Shown: in pieces, positions 1-10,617 of the stretch
Position numbering within the stretch: the stretch's first letter is position 1
Layout: every line of letters starts with the position of its first letter
Origin: Heracleum sosnowskyi
Lineage: Eukaryota; Streptophyta; Magnoliopsida; Apiales; Apiaceae
Direction: 5' to 3'
Assembly: GCA_030848705.1 (NCBI GenBank)
Contig: CM061244.1
Span: 53,299,190 to 53,363,189, forward strand
Length of the DNA: 64,000 nucleotides
Translations under genes and position numbers: made by a program
The notes under the pieces: model-generated
Seen by the model: the letters and a program-made list of their open reading frames with translations, nothing else
Told to the model about the DNA's origin: nothing
The model's database searches: none

Positions 1-1
1 G

Positions 2-166
2 TTAAAGAAAGAGTTTTTGTTGTATTTTATGGCTGATGAAAGAGTTTACAAGGTTGCAGAGTCTGACATCAATCTCAAATCTTATGAAGAATTGGAGCAT
101 GTTCTGTATTTGTTAAATGTCAAAAATAGAAGTACTCATGATGCTGCTTTAGTTATCAGAGAAAGG
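2..166 (+). pseudogene. Upstream part of the 3' ORF of copia element E1, cut by E3
   Basis: The reading frame is open from the window edge to base 166, where the LTR of E3 begins. It resumes in the same frame at base 7900, after the duplicated target AAAGG, so the two pieces were one ORF before E3 landed. The visible part encodes about 55 residues rich in Glu, Leu and Lys, with no catalytic motif I recognise. It lies just upstream of the polypurine tract and 3' LTR of E1, the place where SIRE-type copia elements carry an extra ORF. Function unknown. The start lies outside the window. Confidence 0.55.
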
Positions 167-1270
167 TGTTGGGTTTTATACTAAACTATTCATTAGTAGT
201 ATATAAACATTGTCCATTTTATTGAGAATCTTGATTGCATATTTTTACATTGTCTATTTATTATATATTGTGGATAATTTAGAATCAAATGGGATAACAG
301 AAGATTAAATTATCAGTGTCTATATATAATATAAAGGGTTCACAATTTAAGTGGAATTAGACAAACCACTGGAATAACTGAAGTATTATTTGGGAATAGT
401 TTATCTTGACTATTAAATAATACTTGTATACTTTGTGTATATTGAACAGGATCAAATTTAGAATTGTTCCCTTAAACTGATTAAGAAGGTGAACTAAGAT
501 TCTATCTTATTATTAATGCTTAGGTTCTTAATCCGGATATAGTAATTGACACGTGTATATTATTTACATGCTTTGATTTATATATGAAATAATTCTTTTG
601 AATTATATCATTATATTTTGGGTGATGGAATAATATATATGGTGAATATTATTTATTGAAGGAATCCGTGTCCTGATAATATTCGGGTTAATGATGTCCC
701 CTTGAAAGCTCAAAAGCATTTAATTATGTGATACCCTGCAGGTGGATTTATTCCGGCATAATTAAATAAAGGTAGAGTGGATGATCAAGGATATAAGATG
801 TTAATTAAATGAATTATCAGTAATTTATTTAATTAATGGGCATGCGCTATTTTAAACATGGGGAATTTAATAAGAAAATAATATTGGAACCGAATTAATT
901 AATTAAGTTGCGGTATTAGGAAAGGTAGTGCAAATATTAATTCTTTAGTGGATTGAATTAATATTTAATTACATTGGGCTAGGCCCAGGATGTAATTAAA
1001 AGGCCCAACCTAATTATCCATGATCCCTATTGTAGCCCTATATATATTCTTATTCTCTTCTTGCTAGGGTTGGTTAAGAAAAATATTGTAGCCACCTAGG
1101 AGCAAGAAGAGAGGCTAACTTGAGAAGATGGAGGCCACACTTCGCTCAAGGGAATTTGGGAATACAATAGAAGAGCGTGGAATCAACCGTTAACAAGGTG
1201 ATTTTCTTTTCGCACTCCTTAATTGTGTATCATAAAATGTAGTAGAACCCCAAGTCCGTGGTTCCCAACA
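167..1270 (+). repeat. 5' LTR of E3
   Basis: It begins TGTTGGGTTTTATAC and ends GTGGTTCCCAACA, so the terminal short inverted repeat is TGTTGGG/CCCAACA. It matches 6792-7894 almost base for base, with about a dozen substitutions and one 1-bp indel. A TATA-like stretch (CCCTATATATATTC) near 1035 is the likely promoter for the element's transcript. Confidence 0.95.
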
Positions 1271-1290
1271 ATTAGTATCAAGAGCCTGGT
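1271..1290 (+). other. Primer-binding site of E3
   Basis: Directly after the 5' LTR the sequence ATTAGTATCAAGAGCC resembles TGGTATCAGAGC, the usual plant copia site that pairs with the 3' end of initiator tRNA-Met. It differs by a substitution and an inserted base, so priming may be weakened or the site has drifted. Confidence 0.6.
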
Positions 1291-2765
1291 TATGGGTTCT
1301 ATGTTTTATGATATGATGTCCATGTCGTAATTAAAATTGGTTATGTATGTAGAGTGGTATGCTTGAATAATAATCTTTTGCAGGTTGTTTAGTATCCACT
1401 ATTATGGCCTCGTTTTATTTTAATTATGTGTTTGGATCCCACGTGGTTTAATCATGATTTGTATTCATGTTAGATTATGATCTGATGTAATAGAATAGGT
1501 ATGTTATGTTGTATGTAACTATTTGATCGACGGAGTTGCAAGAAAACAAAGTTCTTCCGCTGATGCTACAAGATTTCGCCTATGCAACTTCGAACTGTTG
1601 TAACTTTTGCATACGGTGTCGGATTTAGATGAGTAATACCTTTTCGGAAAGGGATTTCGATGGTCTACACGATTGAAAGGTGACGTTGTCAAAGTTTCAT
1701 GTGTGTCTGAGCTCGTTTAGACCCTCAAACAGCGAGTTGAAGTTTTCGCAGGATTTTCGGATGAAATTTTTTTTTGGCCATAATAGTGGATTTATTTTTT
1801 ATTTTAATTTTTCTGCTATTTAATTTTAATTATTGCATTAAATAATTATTATGTGTGTTGTTAATTATGTGTGTAATTTTAATTGCATGGTTAACATAAA
1901 TAGGACGACATGGACATAAATTTTCATTTATTGCTTTAATTAAATGTTTTATGTTATTAAATTATGTGTGTATTTGGAATGCATGTTAGACATAATTATA
2001 ATGACATAGGCCCCATTTAATTATGTAGAGATGCATGCTATGCTATGTTATGTGTTCTTTGTATTGTTATTTTGATAACATGTGGACCTCGAAGAAATAA
2101 CATAGGGCGATGCATCTAGATAAAATTACTCATGTTAAAATACTAAGTGGGAGAGGGAATTAATTTGATATTAGATCTCATGGTCATCCATTATTGGTTG
2201 TATGTAATTTAACACTAGGACGATTATGAATTGGATATATGTCACCCATCGTGGTGTATGATTTATGACGTCTGGGTAGTGTTAAGGATATTACTAGGAC
2301 AATCTTCTTAAGTTAATCACGAATAATGAAAGGTAAGCTCACCCCATCGTGACATACCAAGTTTCATAGAATTCGAGAAAAAAGTTGGACATTCCTTGAT
2401 TGATGTTGATAATGGATATTTCTGTCTTAGGGGTTGTGTTTTTAAGCGAGTCCGTCTGTGACTTCACCGAAAACACCTGGGATTTATCCATTGATACATC
2501 GAACGGATGGGTCTGACTAAAGGCAACTTAAGATCTAAATAATGGTATACACTTAGCTATGAAAGATAATATATAGTCCACCCTAACGTGGCGTATTATT
2601 TAGTAGTAGGACCGAAGTAATATTTAAATTTAAATGGTATATATGTCATCCATCATGGCGTACCAGATATTTATGGAATTTAAATATTAGTGCATTAATT
2701 TTAATTAATTGTTAAAGGAAACAAATAGGTTTTAAGATATATGCAATTTTCTGATTAAGTGTTAT
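1291..2765 (+). other. Long untranslated leader of E3
   Basis: About 1.47 kb between the primer-binding site and the gag start has no long ORF. Its distal part (2210-2670) carries imperfect repeats of a CATCGTGGCGTACCA-like motif, each preceded by an ACTAGGAC-like word; see the separate repeat entry. Confidence 0.6.
2235..2665 (+). repeat. Four imperfect CATCGTGGCGTACCA-type repeats in the E3 leader
   Basis: Copies lie near 2235-2261 (CACCCATCGTGGTGTATGA), 2337-2359 (CACCCCATCGTGACATACCA), 2569-2597 (CACCCTAACGTGGCGTATTA) and 2638-2665 (CATCCATCATGGCGTACCA). ACTAGGAC or AGTAGGAC words accompany most copies. The arrangement is seen in the sequence. A role in packaging, dimerisation or transcription is only a guess. 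Confidence 0.6.
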
Positions 2766-5700
2766 ATGCATGATTCTCAGGATAGAATGGGCTTTAATCC
2801 ACTTTTCACCATACTTAAGGATAACAAACTTACCGGACCTAACTATATTGAATGGAAACGCAATTTGGACATAGTGTTGACTGCTGAAGAGTTTAAATTT
2901 TGTACTGTTGAACCCAAACCGGACCAGCCTGCTGCCGATGCTCCGGATGAGGATAAAGAGTATTTTAAGAAGTGGACTAAGGCAGATGAGATGTCGCGAT
3001 GTTACATTCTGGCAGCAATGTCGGGTGTTTTGCAACATCAGCATCAGGCCATGACCACTGCTGCAGATATGCTCTATAATCTCAAGAAGCTTTTCGGAGA
3101 TCAGAATAGGGCTGCTAGGCAAGTAGCAATGAAGTCTCTAATGAACACTCAGATGGCTGAAAAAACACCTGTAAGGGACCATGTTCTTCTGATGATGTCT
3201 CATATAAATGAACTAGAGGTCCTTGGTGCTGATATTGATACGGAAACGCAGGTCGATATCATACTTATGAGTTTGCCAAAAAGCTTTGAGCCGTTTCGCT
3301 TGAATTACAACATGAACAAGAAGTTGTATAGTCTTGCAGAACTTCTGACAGAGCTTCAGGCAGCGGAATCATTATTTCAGCAGCATGTTCAGGTAAATGT
3401 GGCTGAGAAAGTTTCTTCTTCAAAGTCGAAAGGAAAGAAGAAGAAGAAGGTTCAGACACAGAAAGTTGTGAAACCATTGGGAGTTCAGAATTCAGTGAAG
3501 AATCCTAAGGGCAAGTGCTTCAAGTGCAAGCAGTCGGGTCACTGGAAAAAGGATTGTCCTCTGTCTAAGAAGAACAATGCTGGTATGTCTCTTTCTCTTG
3601 TTACGGAAACATATATAGCGGCTATGTCTACGAGCACTTGGTGTGTAGACACAGGAGCCACTGATCATGTTTGTAATTCCATGCAGGGGTTCCAGAAAAC
3701 CAGGCTGCTTAGAGATGACGAGATATATGTGTTCATGGGAGATGCTACGAAAGTAGCAGTGGTTGCAGTTGGAGTTATTTCTTTATCTTTTGGTTATGAT
3801 AGGATTTTGGTTTTGAATAATTGTCTTTATGTACCTTCATTTAGAAGGAATTTAATTTCGGTTTCTAAACTTGCTATGGATGGTTATAATGTTTGTTTGG
3901 ATCATAATGTTTCCATTATGATGAATAAACGAGTTATATGTTCTGGTACATTGTAAGACAATTTATATATTATTGATCCTATAGTACCAATGATGCAACC
4001 AAGTGAAATTAATAATACACTTTCTACCTCTAGTAAAAGAAAGGAACCTTCTGGATTGAACCAAACATATCTTTGGCACTTGAGATTAGGTCATATTAAC
4101 TTAAGGAGGATTCAAAGATTGGTAGTAGATGGGCCTTTAGGCTCGTTGGCAGTGGAGCCATTTCCAGTCTGTGAATCTTGCTTGGAAGGAAAAATGACCA
4201 GTAGACCTTTTAAGGCAAAAGGAAATAGAGCCAAAGATGTGTTAGAATTGGTTCATACTGATTTATGTGGACCTATGAATATCCAAGCGAGAGGTGGGTA
4301 TGAATATTTTGTCACTTTAATTGATGATTATTCGAGATATGGATACATTTATCTGTTGCACCGCAAGTCTGAGTGCTTTGAAAAATTCAAAGAGTACAAA
4401 GCAAGTGCGGAAAAGCGACATTCAGGAAAATGTATCAAGTCACTACGATCAGATCGTGGGGGCGAATACCTGCTTGGAGAATTTAGAGAATATTTATCAG
4501 AACATGGGATTTCATCCCAGTTGACTGCACCTGGCACACCTCAGCAGAATGGTGTAGCAGAAAGAAGGAACCGGACTCTTTTAGAGAGTGTTAGATCGAT
4601 GATGAGTTATTCGAATTTACCCAAGTCGTTTTGGGGGCATGCTCTAGAAACAGCGGCTTATCTTCTAAACTTGGTACCTTCTAAGTCAGTTCCAAAAACT
4701 CCAAAAGAATTGTGGACTAGTACCAAACCTAGTTTGAAACACATTCGGATTTGGGGTTGTCCAACACATGTGCTGAACAAGAACGTGACTAAGTTAGATT
4801 CTCGTACAGAAGTGAGGCTGTTTGTGGGTTATCCCAAGGGAACAAAAGGGTATTTGTTTTATAGTCCTAAGGATCGGGATATCATTGTAAGCACCAATGC
4901 TAGATTCTTAGAGGAAGACTATATAATGAATCACAAACCCATGAGTACTGTTGTTTTAGAGGAACTAGTGGGAGGACAATATAATTCTAATATGCCACCG
5001 GTACAAGTAGAACAACCACAAGTAAATGAACAACCTATCACTAATACCACTCCAATGCTTCGTCGTAGTGGGAGGGTTGTTAAACAACCTGAGAGGTTCA
5101 TGTTTTTGGGAGAGTCTTCGGACTTAGTCTCTGGTGAACATGATGAGGATCCCAGGACATACGAAGAAGCAATGCAAGATAAGGATGCAGATCTTTGGCA
5201 AAAGGCTATGCAATCTGAGATGGAATCTATGTATTCCAATAAAGTCTGGGATCTCGTGGAACCACCCAGTGGTGTAAAACCCATTGGATGCAAGTGGATC
5301 TACAAAAGAAAAAGAGGATCTGACAAAAAGGTGAAAGCCTAGAAAGCAAGACTTGTTGCGAAAGGGTATACTCAGAAACAAGGAATTGATTATGAGGAAA
5401 CCTTTTCTCCGGTAGTCATGCTTAAGTCAATCCGGATTCTTTTATCTATAGCAGCTCATCTCGATTATGAGATTTGGCAAATGGATGTCAAGACAGCTTT
5501 CCTAAATGGAAGTCTTGATGAAAACATCCATATGCAGCAACCAGAGGGATTCATCAAAGAGGGCCAAGAGCATCTAGTGTGTAAGCTTAAGAAGTCCATT
5601 TATGGACTGAAACAAGCTTCTAGGGAGTGGAACATTCGTTTTGATCAGGCCGTCCATTCAAATGGTTATGATCAGAGTCCAAGCGAAGCATGTGTGTATA

Positions 5701-6716
5701 GGAAAAGTGAAGGAAATGCAGTGGTTTTTCTAGTACTATATGTAGATGACATTTTGCTCATTGGAAACAATGTAGAGATGTTGTCATCTATTAAGGCATT
5801 GTTGTTCAAACAATTTGAAATGAAAGACTTAGGTGAAGCCGCATACATTCTTGGGATCAAAGTTATAAGAGATCGCAAGAAAAGAACGTTGGCTTTATCT
5901 CAAGAACCGTACATTGATGAGGTATTGGCTCGTTTTAACATGCAGGAGAAGGGTAATTTACCTTTTAGACATGGAGTCTCTCTATCAAAGGAGCAGTGTC
6001 CTAAGACACCTAAGGAGATAGAGAACATGAAAGCAGTTCCTTATGCTTCAGCATGTGGAAGCTTAATGTATGTCATGTTATGCACGAGACCTGATATTTG
6101 CTTTGTCGTAGGCATGGTCAGTAGATATCAGTCCAATCCAGGTCAGGAACATTGGAGTGCAGTAAAAACGATACTTAAGTACTTACGAAGGACTAAGAAG
6201 TATATGTTAATTTACAAGGCTTCAGACTTGTTTCCTGTGGGTTATACCGATTCAGATTTCCAGACAGATAGGGATAAGAGGAAGTCAACCTCGGGGTGTG
6301 TTTTTACTTTAGGAGGTGGAGCTGTAATATGGAGGAGTGTGAAGCAGAAATGCATCGCAGACTCAACCATGGAAGCTGAATATGTGGCAGCCTCTGAGGC
6401 AGCCAAGGAGGCTATATGGTTCCGGAATTTCCGGCTGGATTTGAATGTAGTTCCTAATTTGCCACGGCAAATCACAATTTATTGTGATAATACTGGTGCT
6501 GTTGCAAATACAAAGGAACCACGAGAACATAAAGCAGCAAAACACATTGAGCGTAAGTATCACCTCATACGACAGTTCGTTAAGCGAGGAGATATTATTG
6601 TGACTGATATAGCATCAAAGGACAACCAGGCTGATCCTTTCACGAAGAGTTTACCAGCTAAGGTTTTTGAAGAACACATGGAGGAGATAGGAGTCAGATG
6701 TCTGGTCACGGAATAG
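2766..6716 (+). pseudogene. E3 gag-pol polyprotein, interrupted by two stop codons
   Basis: One frame runs from ATG 2766 to TAG 6714-6716, about 1,316 codons, with in-frame stops at 3954-3956 (TAA) and 5340-5342 (TAG). In order: gag with a CCHC zinc knuckle CFKCKQSGHWKKDC (near 3517-3558); aspartic protease motif CVDTGATDH; integrase HHCC region (HLRLGH...CESC) and catalytic motifs HTDLCGP, RSDRGGEY and GVAERRNR; RT with QMDVKTAFLNG and YVDDILL; RNase H with GYTDSDF, AEYVAASEA and YCDNTGA. All expected catalytic residues are visible. The first stop falls in the linker after protease, the second just before the RT motif KARLVAKGY. The element would need only these two codons intact to encode a full polyprotein, so it decayed recently or depends on helper proteins. 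Confidence 0.9.
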
Positions 6717-6791
6717 TTATTTAAACTGGTAGCGGATTATATTAATAAACACTGATATACTCAAAGAATAGCTTGAGTATAAGTGGGAGAT

Positions 6792-7894
6792 TGTTGGGTT
6801 TTATACTAAACTATTCATTAGTAGTATATAAACATTGTCCATTTTATTGAGAATCTTGATTGCATATTTTTACATTGTCTATTTATTATATATTGTGGAT
6901 AATTTAGAATCAAATGGGATAACAGAAGATTAAATTATCAGTGTCTATATATAATATAAAGGGTTCACAGTTTAAGTGGAATTAGACAAACCACTGGAAT
7001 AACTGAAGTATTATTTGGGAATAGTTTATCTTGACTATTAAATAATACTTGTATACTTTGTGTATATTGAACAGGATCAAATTTAGAATTGTTCCCTTAA
7101 ACTGATTAAGAAGGTGAACTAAGATTCTATGTTATTATTAATGCTTAGGTTCTTAATCCGGATATAGTAATTGACACGTGTATATTATTTACATGCTTTG
7201 ATTTATATATGAAATAATTCTTTTGAATTATATCATTATATTTTGGGTGATGGAATAATATATATGGTGAATATTATTTATTGAAGGAATCCGTGTCCTG
7301 ATAATATTCGGGTTAATGATGTCCCCTTGAAAGCTCAAAAGGATTTAATTATGTGAAACCCTGCAGGTGAATTTATTCCGGCATAATTAAATAAAGGTAG
7401 AGTGGATGATCAAGGATATAAGATGTTAATTAAATGAATTATCAGTAATTTATTTAATTAATGGGCATGCGCTATTTTAAACCTGGGGAATTAAAAAGCA
7501 AATAATATTGGAACCGAATTAATTAATTAAGTTGCGGTATTAGGAAAGGTAGTGCAAATATTAATTCTTTAGTGGATTGAATTAATATTTAATTACATTG
7601 GGCTAGGCCCAGTATGTAATTAAAAGGCCCAACCTAATTATCCATGATCCCTATTGTAGCCCTATATATATTCTTATTCTCTTCTTGCTAGGGTTGGTTA
7701 AGAAAAATATTGTAGCCACCTAGGAGCAAGAAGAGAGGTTAACTTGAGAAGACGGAGGCCACACTTCGCTCAAGGGAATTTTGGAATACAATAGAAGAGC
7801 GTGGAATCAACCGTTAACAAGGTGATTTTCTTTTCGCACTCCTTAATTGTGTATCATAAAATGTAGTAGAACCCCAAGTCCGTGGTTCCCAACA
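6792..7894 (+). repeat. 3' LTR of E3
   Basis: It is a near copy of 167-1270, preceded by the polypurine tract AAGTGGGAGAT (6781-6791) that primes plus-strand DNA synthesis. It is followed by the second copy of the target duplication AAAGG (7895-7899). Confidence 0.95.
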
Positions 7895-8259
7895 AAAGGA
7901 TGCTGAGATCAAAGATAATGCTTGGAGGAGGAGTCTCGAGTGCATATATTCCTAAGTACAGAGATGCTTATGGAAAGATTGTAGAAATGAAAAGAAACAG
8001 TGCAAGACTAAGGACTGATCTGGGAGTTAAAGTCTTAGAATTCAATCTAGAATCTGATAAATCATATTTTATTAAGCTAGGGAATGAGATGAGGAAAAAT
8101 TCCATCTATTTTTTGAGAGCTGCAATTTATCAGACTGGAGAATCTGATCCAGAGTTGAGAGAGTTGAAGAAAGTTATGGTTGAAGAGTTGGAAAGGGCTG
8201 AAAGAAGACTACTCATGGATTATCTCAGAACTGTTCCTGATATTCAAGAAATCAAATAA
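7895..8259 (+). pseudogene. Downstream part of the 3' ORF of copia element E1
   Basis: After the duplicated AAAGG the frame interrupted at base 166 continues for about 119 residues to TAA 8257-8259. It is basic, then acidic, with heptad-like Leu/Glu stretches near the C-terminus (ELKKVMVEELERAERRLL), suggesting a helical or coiled-coil tail. No membrane segment or known enzyme motif is seen. It ends about 145 bp before the E1 3' LTR, so by position it is the extra 3' ORF of a SIRE/Maximus-like copia element. Function unknown. Confidence 0.55.
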
Positions 8260-8384
8260 AGTCTGACTGTAAGTTTTTAAAGTTTTCTGTTCTAAGTTAA
8301 AATTAAACTCTGTTATGATTAAACACTGCATTTGTTATATGTTTTGACATCATCAATTATCTGTTTAACTTGTACATTTTTATT

Positions 8385-8404
8385 ATGCACAAGTTGGGGG
8401 ACAT
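8385..8404 (+). other. Polypurine tract of E1
   Basis: CACAAGTTGGGGGACAT lies directly before the TG start of the LTR at 8405. This marks 8405-8911 as a 3' LTR rather than a solo or 5' LTR. Confidence 0.65.
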
Positions 8405-8911
8405 TGTTAGATATAATTGCTGATGTTTGTTTAATCAGTGTTTAAGTAACAGGTACTGTTCAGAGTTTAGTCTGAAGTACTTATCAGAGTTTACTGGAAG
8501 CCGGTCAGAGTTTGTTAAAGTCTGACAGGGTGAAAGTTGACTTAGCTGTCGGTGCATATCATGAAGATTCTAGAAGCAATATATTCTGAAGATGGAAAGA
8601 AGCAGAATATATTGATACAGCTAAGGAGACTGGACAGAGGACTGAAGCAATTCTAATTGATTACAAATTGTATAGCTAATTTGTAGGAGTATCAATTAGA
8701 GATTGATTGTAACTGTGTACTATATAAACACAGATAGGTTATCCCTAGAAGGGATGCGAACATAGAATTATTATTCTTGTAACCTAGTAGCTCTTTGTGA
8801 TTCATTAACATCATAAAGAGAGAAGCTGTTAATATAATTACAGTTTATAAACAGTGTTCTTGATTATTGTTATTCTCATATATATTTGATTATACTGTAT
8901 TCGGCCTAACA
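8405..8911 (+). repeat. 3' LTR of copia element E1
   Basis: This 507-bp LTR begins TGTTAGATATAATTGC and ends TTCGGCCTAACA. It is the same family as the 5' LTR of E5 at 11949-12442. Both share the phrases AGAAGCAATATAT, a TATATAAACACAGATAGG promoter-like segment and the GTATTCGGCCTAACA end. No primer-binding site follows; instead the sequence enters gag-like coding DNA of another element. The matching 5' LTR lies outside the window. Confidence 0.85.
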
Positions 8912-9846
8912 GTGATGAAGAAGCTGGTGAAATTGGAAACCTAGCTTTAATAGCTAATGAGGCAAGCACTTCATCATTCATGTCAGAGGTAAAGTTTATT
9001 GATTCTAAAATGATCTATCATCTTAGTACTACAGTATCTTGTGCACGTAGAGAAAATGATAGAATAATTCTTTTGAACACAACTCTTGAAAAGGAGGTAA
9101 AAGAATTAAAACTTGTGCATGTTAATCATGATGATCTTACTAAGAAAATAGAATTTCTTGAGAATAGAGTTAATTGTTATATTCAACTAGAAACCATTAT
9201 TAAGGATCAGATTAGTGAACTTAAAATCAAGGCTAATGCTTACTATAACTCTTGTAAGACTGCTAAAGAAATCATCAATAAACAAGTTATTGGTCATACT
9301 ATAGGAATAGGGTATGACTATAATGAGTCTATTGGAGAATTAAGCATAAACACCCCTAATAGAGTCAGTGCTGAAGAAAAGGGTGTACCATATGTGCTTA
9401 AGGGTATTGAAACACCTTTCTTTAAAGAATCCTTGGCAGGACCTCTGAATGAATATTCTATCATTATTCAAGAGGAGATGCGTATTGAGGATCTTGCTTT
9501 TGAACTTGCTCAGTCCAACAAGTGTATGTCTGATAATAAAGTCAAAGTTGTTTCAGCAACGGAGACCAAGTCAGACATTCATAAAGTGGATCAAAACAAC
9601 TGTAGAACCAACATGACTGCTGTTAATCTTTCTCATAAAGCTTGTGGTGTGGTGAATTGCATGTCTTGTGCTTTCAATGTTATGTATGCTTATTTTAATA
9701 GTAAGCATGTTTCTGATAATAAGACTACTCCACGTCAACATGTTAATAATAAGAAGCATGTTTCTGTCATGAACTTTTCAGAATGCTTTATTCACACACT
9801 TAACCTAAAATTAACAGAGTATAGATTTAGCAATTTAATCTTTTGA
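8912..9846 (+). pseudogene. gag C-terminal fragment of copia element E2
   Basis: Immediately after the E1 LTR an open frame starts mid-protein (DEEAGEIGNLALIANEA) and runs to about 9846. It resembles the part of SIRE/Maximus gag that follows the zinc knuckle: an acidic segment, a long coiled coil (roughly 9050-9270), then a Cys-rich patch (CGVVNCMSCAF) and an Asn/Lys/His-rich tail. The layout matches the E5 gag C-terminal half (13690-14700), although the sequences have diverged. E1 evidently inserted into this gag. The 3' end is lost where minus-strand E4 sequence begins, so the last few residues are probably not native. Confidence 0.6.
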
Positions 9847-9951
9847 ACACAGATACTATGAAGTTAACACAGACAAACAAAACTCAATAATCTCAACATC
9901 AAGAAGCTTTATTTTTATTAATAAAATCATTTGAATATAGCATTGAGTACA
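9847..9951. other. Junction between E2 gag and the 3' tail of E4
   Basis: This short AT-rich stretch contains no ORF I trust. On the minus strand it follows the stop of the small E4 3' ORF, so it may be E4 3' untranslated DNA. The exact breakpoint with E2 cannot be placed by eye. Confidence 0.4.
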
Positions 9952-10212
9952 TCAATCTTTGATTTTATTAACTAATTCTAAAACTTCTTTCTTAATCTCC
10001 TCTTCAGTGCGACCTTCTTCCTTGAGAAGTGCCTGAAGTTCTTCCTCTTGAATCTTCCATTTTTCCTCTTCCTGTGCTTGAATGGCTTGAGATTGTTCAT
10101 CTTCCTCATTAAGCAAGTCTTCAAGTTCATCAAACATGACTTCCACTTCATCTCTGATGTGAGATTCACACGATACTTTTGGCCTGTACTCTATTCCTAC
10201 TTTGTTTTCCAT
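9952..10212 (-). CDS. Small acidic coiled-coil ORF, likely 3' ORF of E4
   Basis: An 86-codon frame starts at ATG 10210-10212 (minus) and ends at 9952. It is very rich in Glu (DELEDLLNEEDEQSQAIQ, then EEEKWKIQEEELQALLKEEG) and should form one long charged helix or coiled coil. It lies about 400 bp downstream of the E4 RNase H stop on the same strand, which points to an extra ORF between pol and the 3' LTR. I do not recognise the family. It could also be the C-terminal piece of a longer protein whose first part has decayed. Confidence 0.45.
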   Translation of the reverse strand: MENKVGIEYRPKVSCESHIRDEVEVMFDELEDLLNEEDEQSQAIQAQEEEKWKIQEEELQALLKEEGRTEEEIKKEVLELVNKIKD

Positions 10213-10617
10213 GATTTACTTTAAAACTGAGAGCAGACTGGTGAAACCTAAGGTTAATTTATAGGCAAAACCGTCTAAGGATTAAAGTCTAATGGTCAAC
10301 AGTTAGAGTACCCATACAACTACCACAAAAGTAATTAATGGTCGTGTCCTCCTTTAAACCTATAGATTTATGCAAAAGATTTGAAAGTCCAATGGAACAA
10401 ATATTTATCTCTCAAACTTATCAAATTACCACATTAATGTCATACAGGGTCTAAAAGTATGAGACTGGCACAAAATACAGACATGTAAAGTCAAATCAAC
10501 ACATGCTGTCACATAACAGACATAGACCAAGTAGACAGTAACTTCTCTTGACAGCAGGTTTGAAGATGATGTCATGAGCTTCAATAAAAATTTGAAAATG
10601 CAGAAAAACTTGGTAAA
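10213..10617 (-). other. Spacer between E4 pol and its 3' ORF
   Basis: No coding frame of note on either strand. It is retroelement-internal by position: the RNase H stop lies at 10618 and the small 3' ORF begins at 10212. Confidence 0.45.

Larger units (their letters stand above)
167..7894 (+). mobile_element. Near-complete Ty1-copia retrotransposon E3
   Basis: Two LTRs of about 1.1 kb (TG...CA ends) flank a primer-binding site, a long leader and one gag-pol frame in the order gag, protease, integrase, RT, RNase H. That order defines Ty1-copia. The flanking 5-bp target duplication AAAGG (162-166 and 7895-7899) is perfect. The two LTRs differ at roughly a dozen positions, so the insertion is recent compared with its surroundings. 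Only two nonsense codons break the coding frame. The RT and RNase H sequence resembles the Tork/Tnt1 side of copia; that lineage call is from memory of family motifs and is tentative. Confidence 0.93.
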
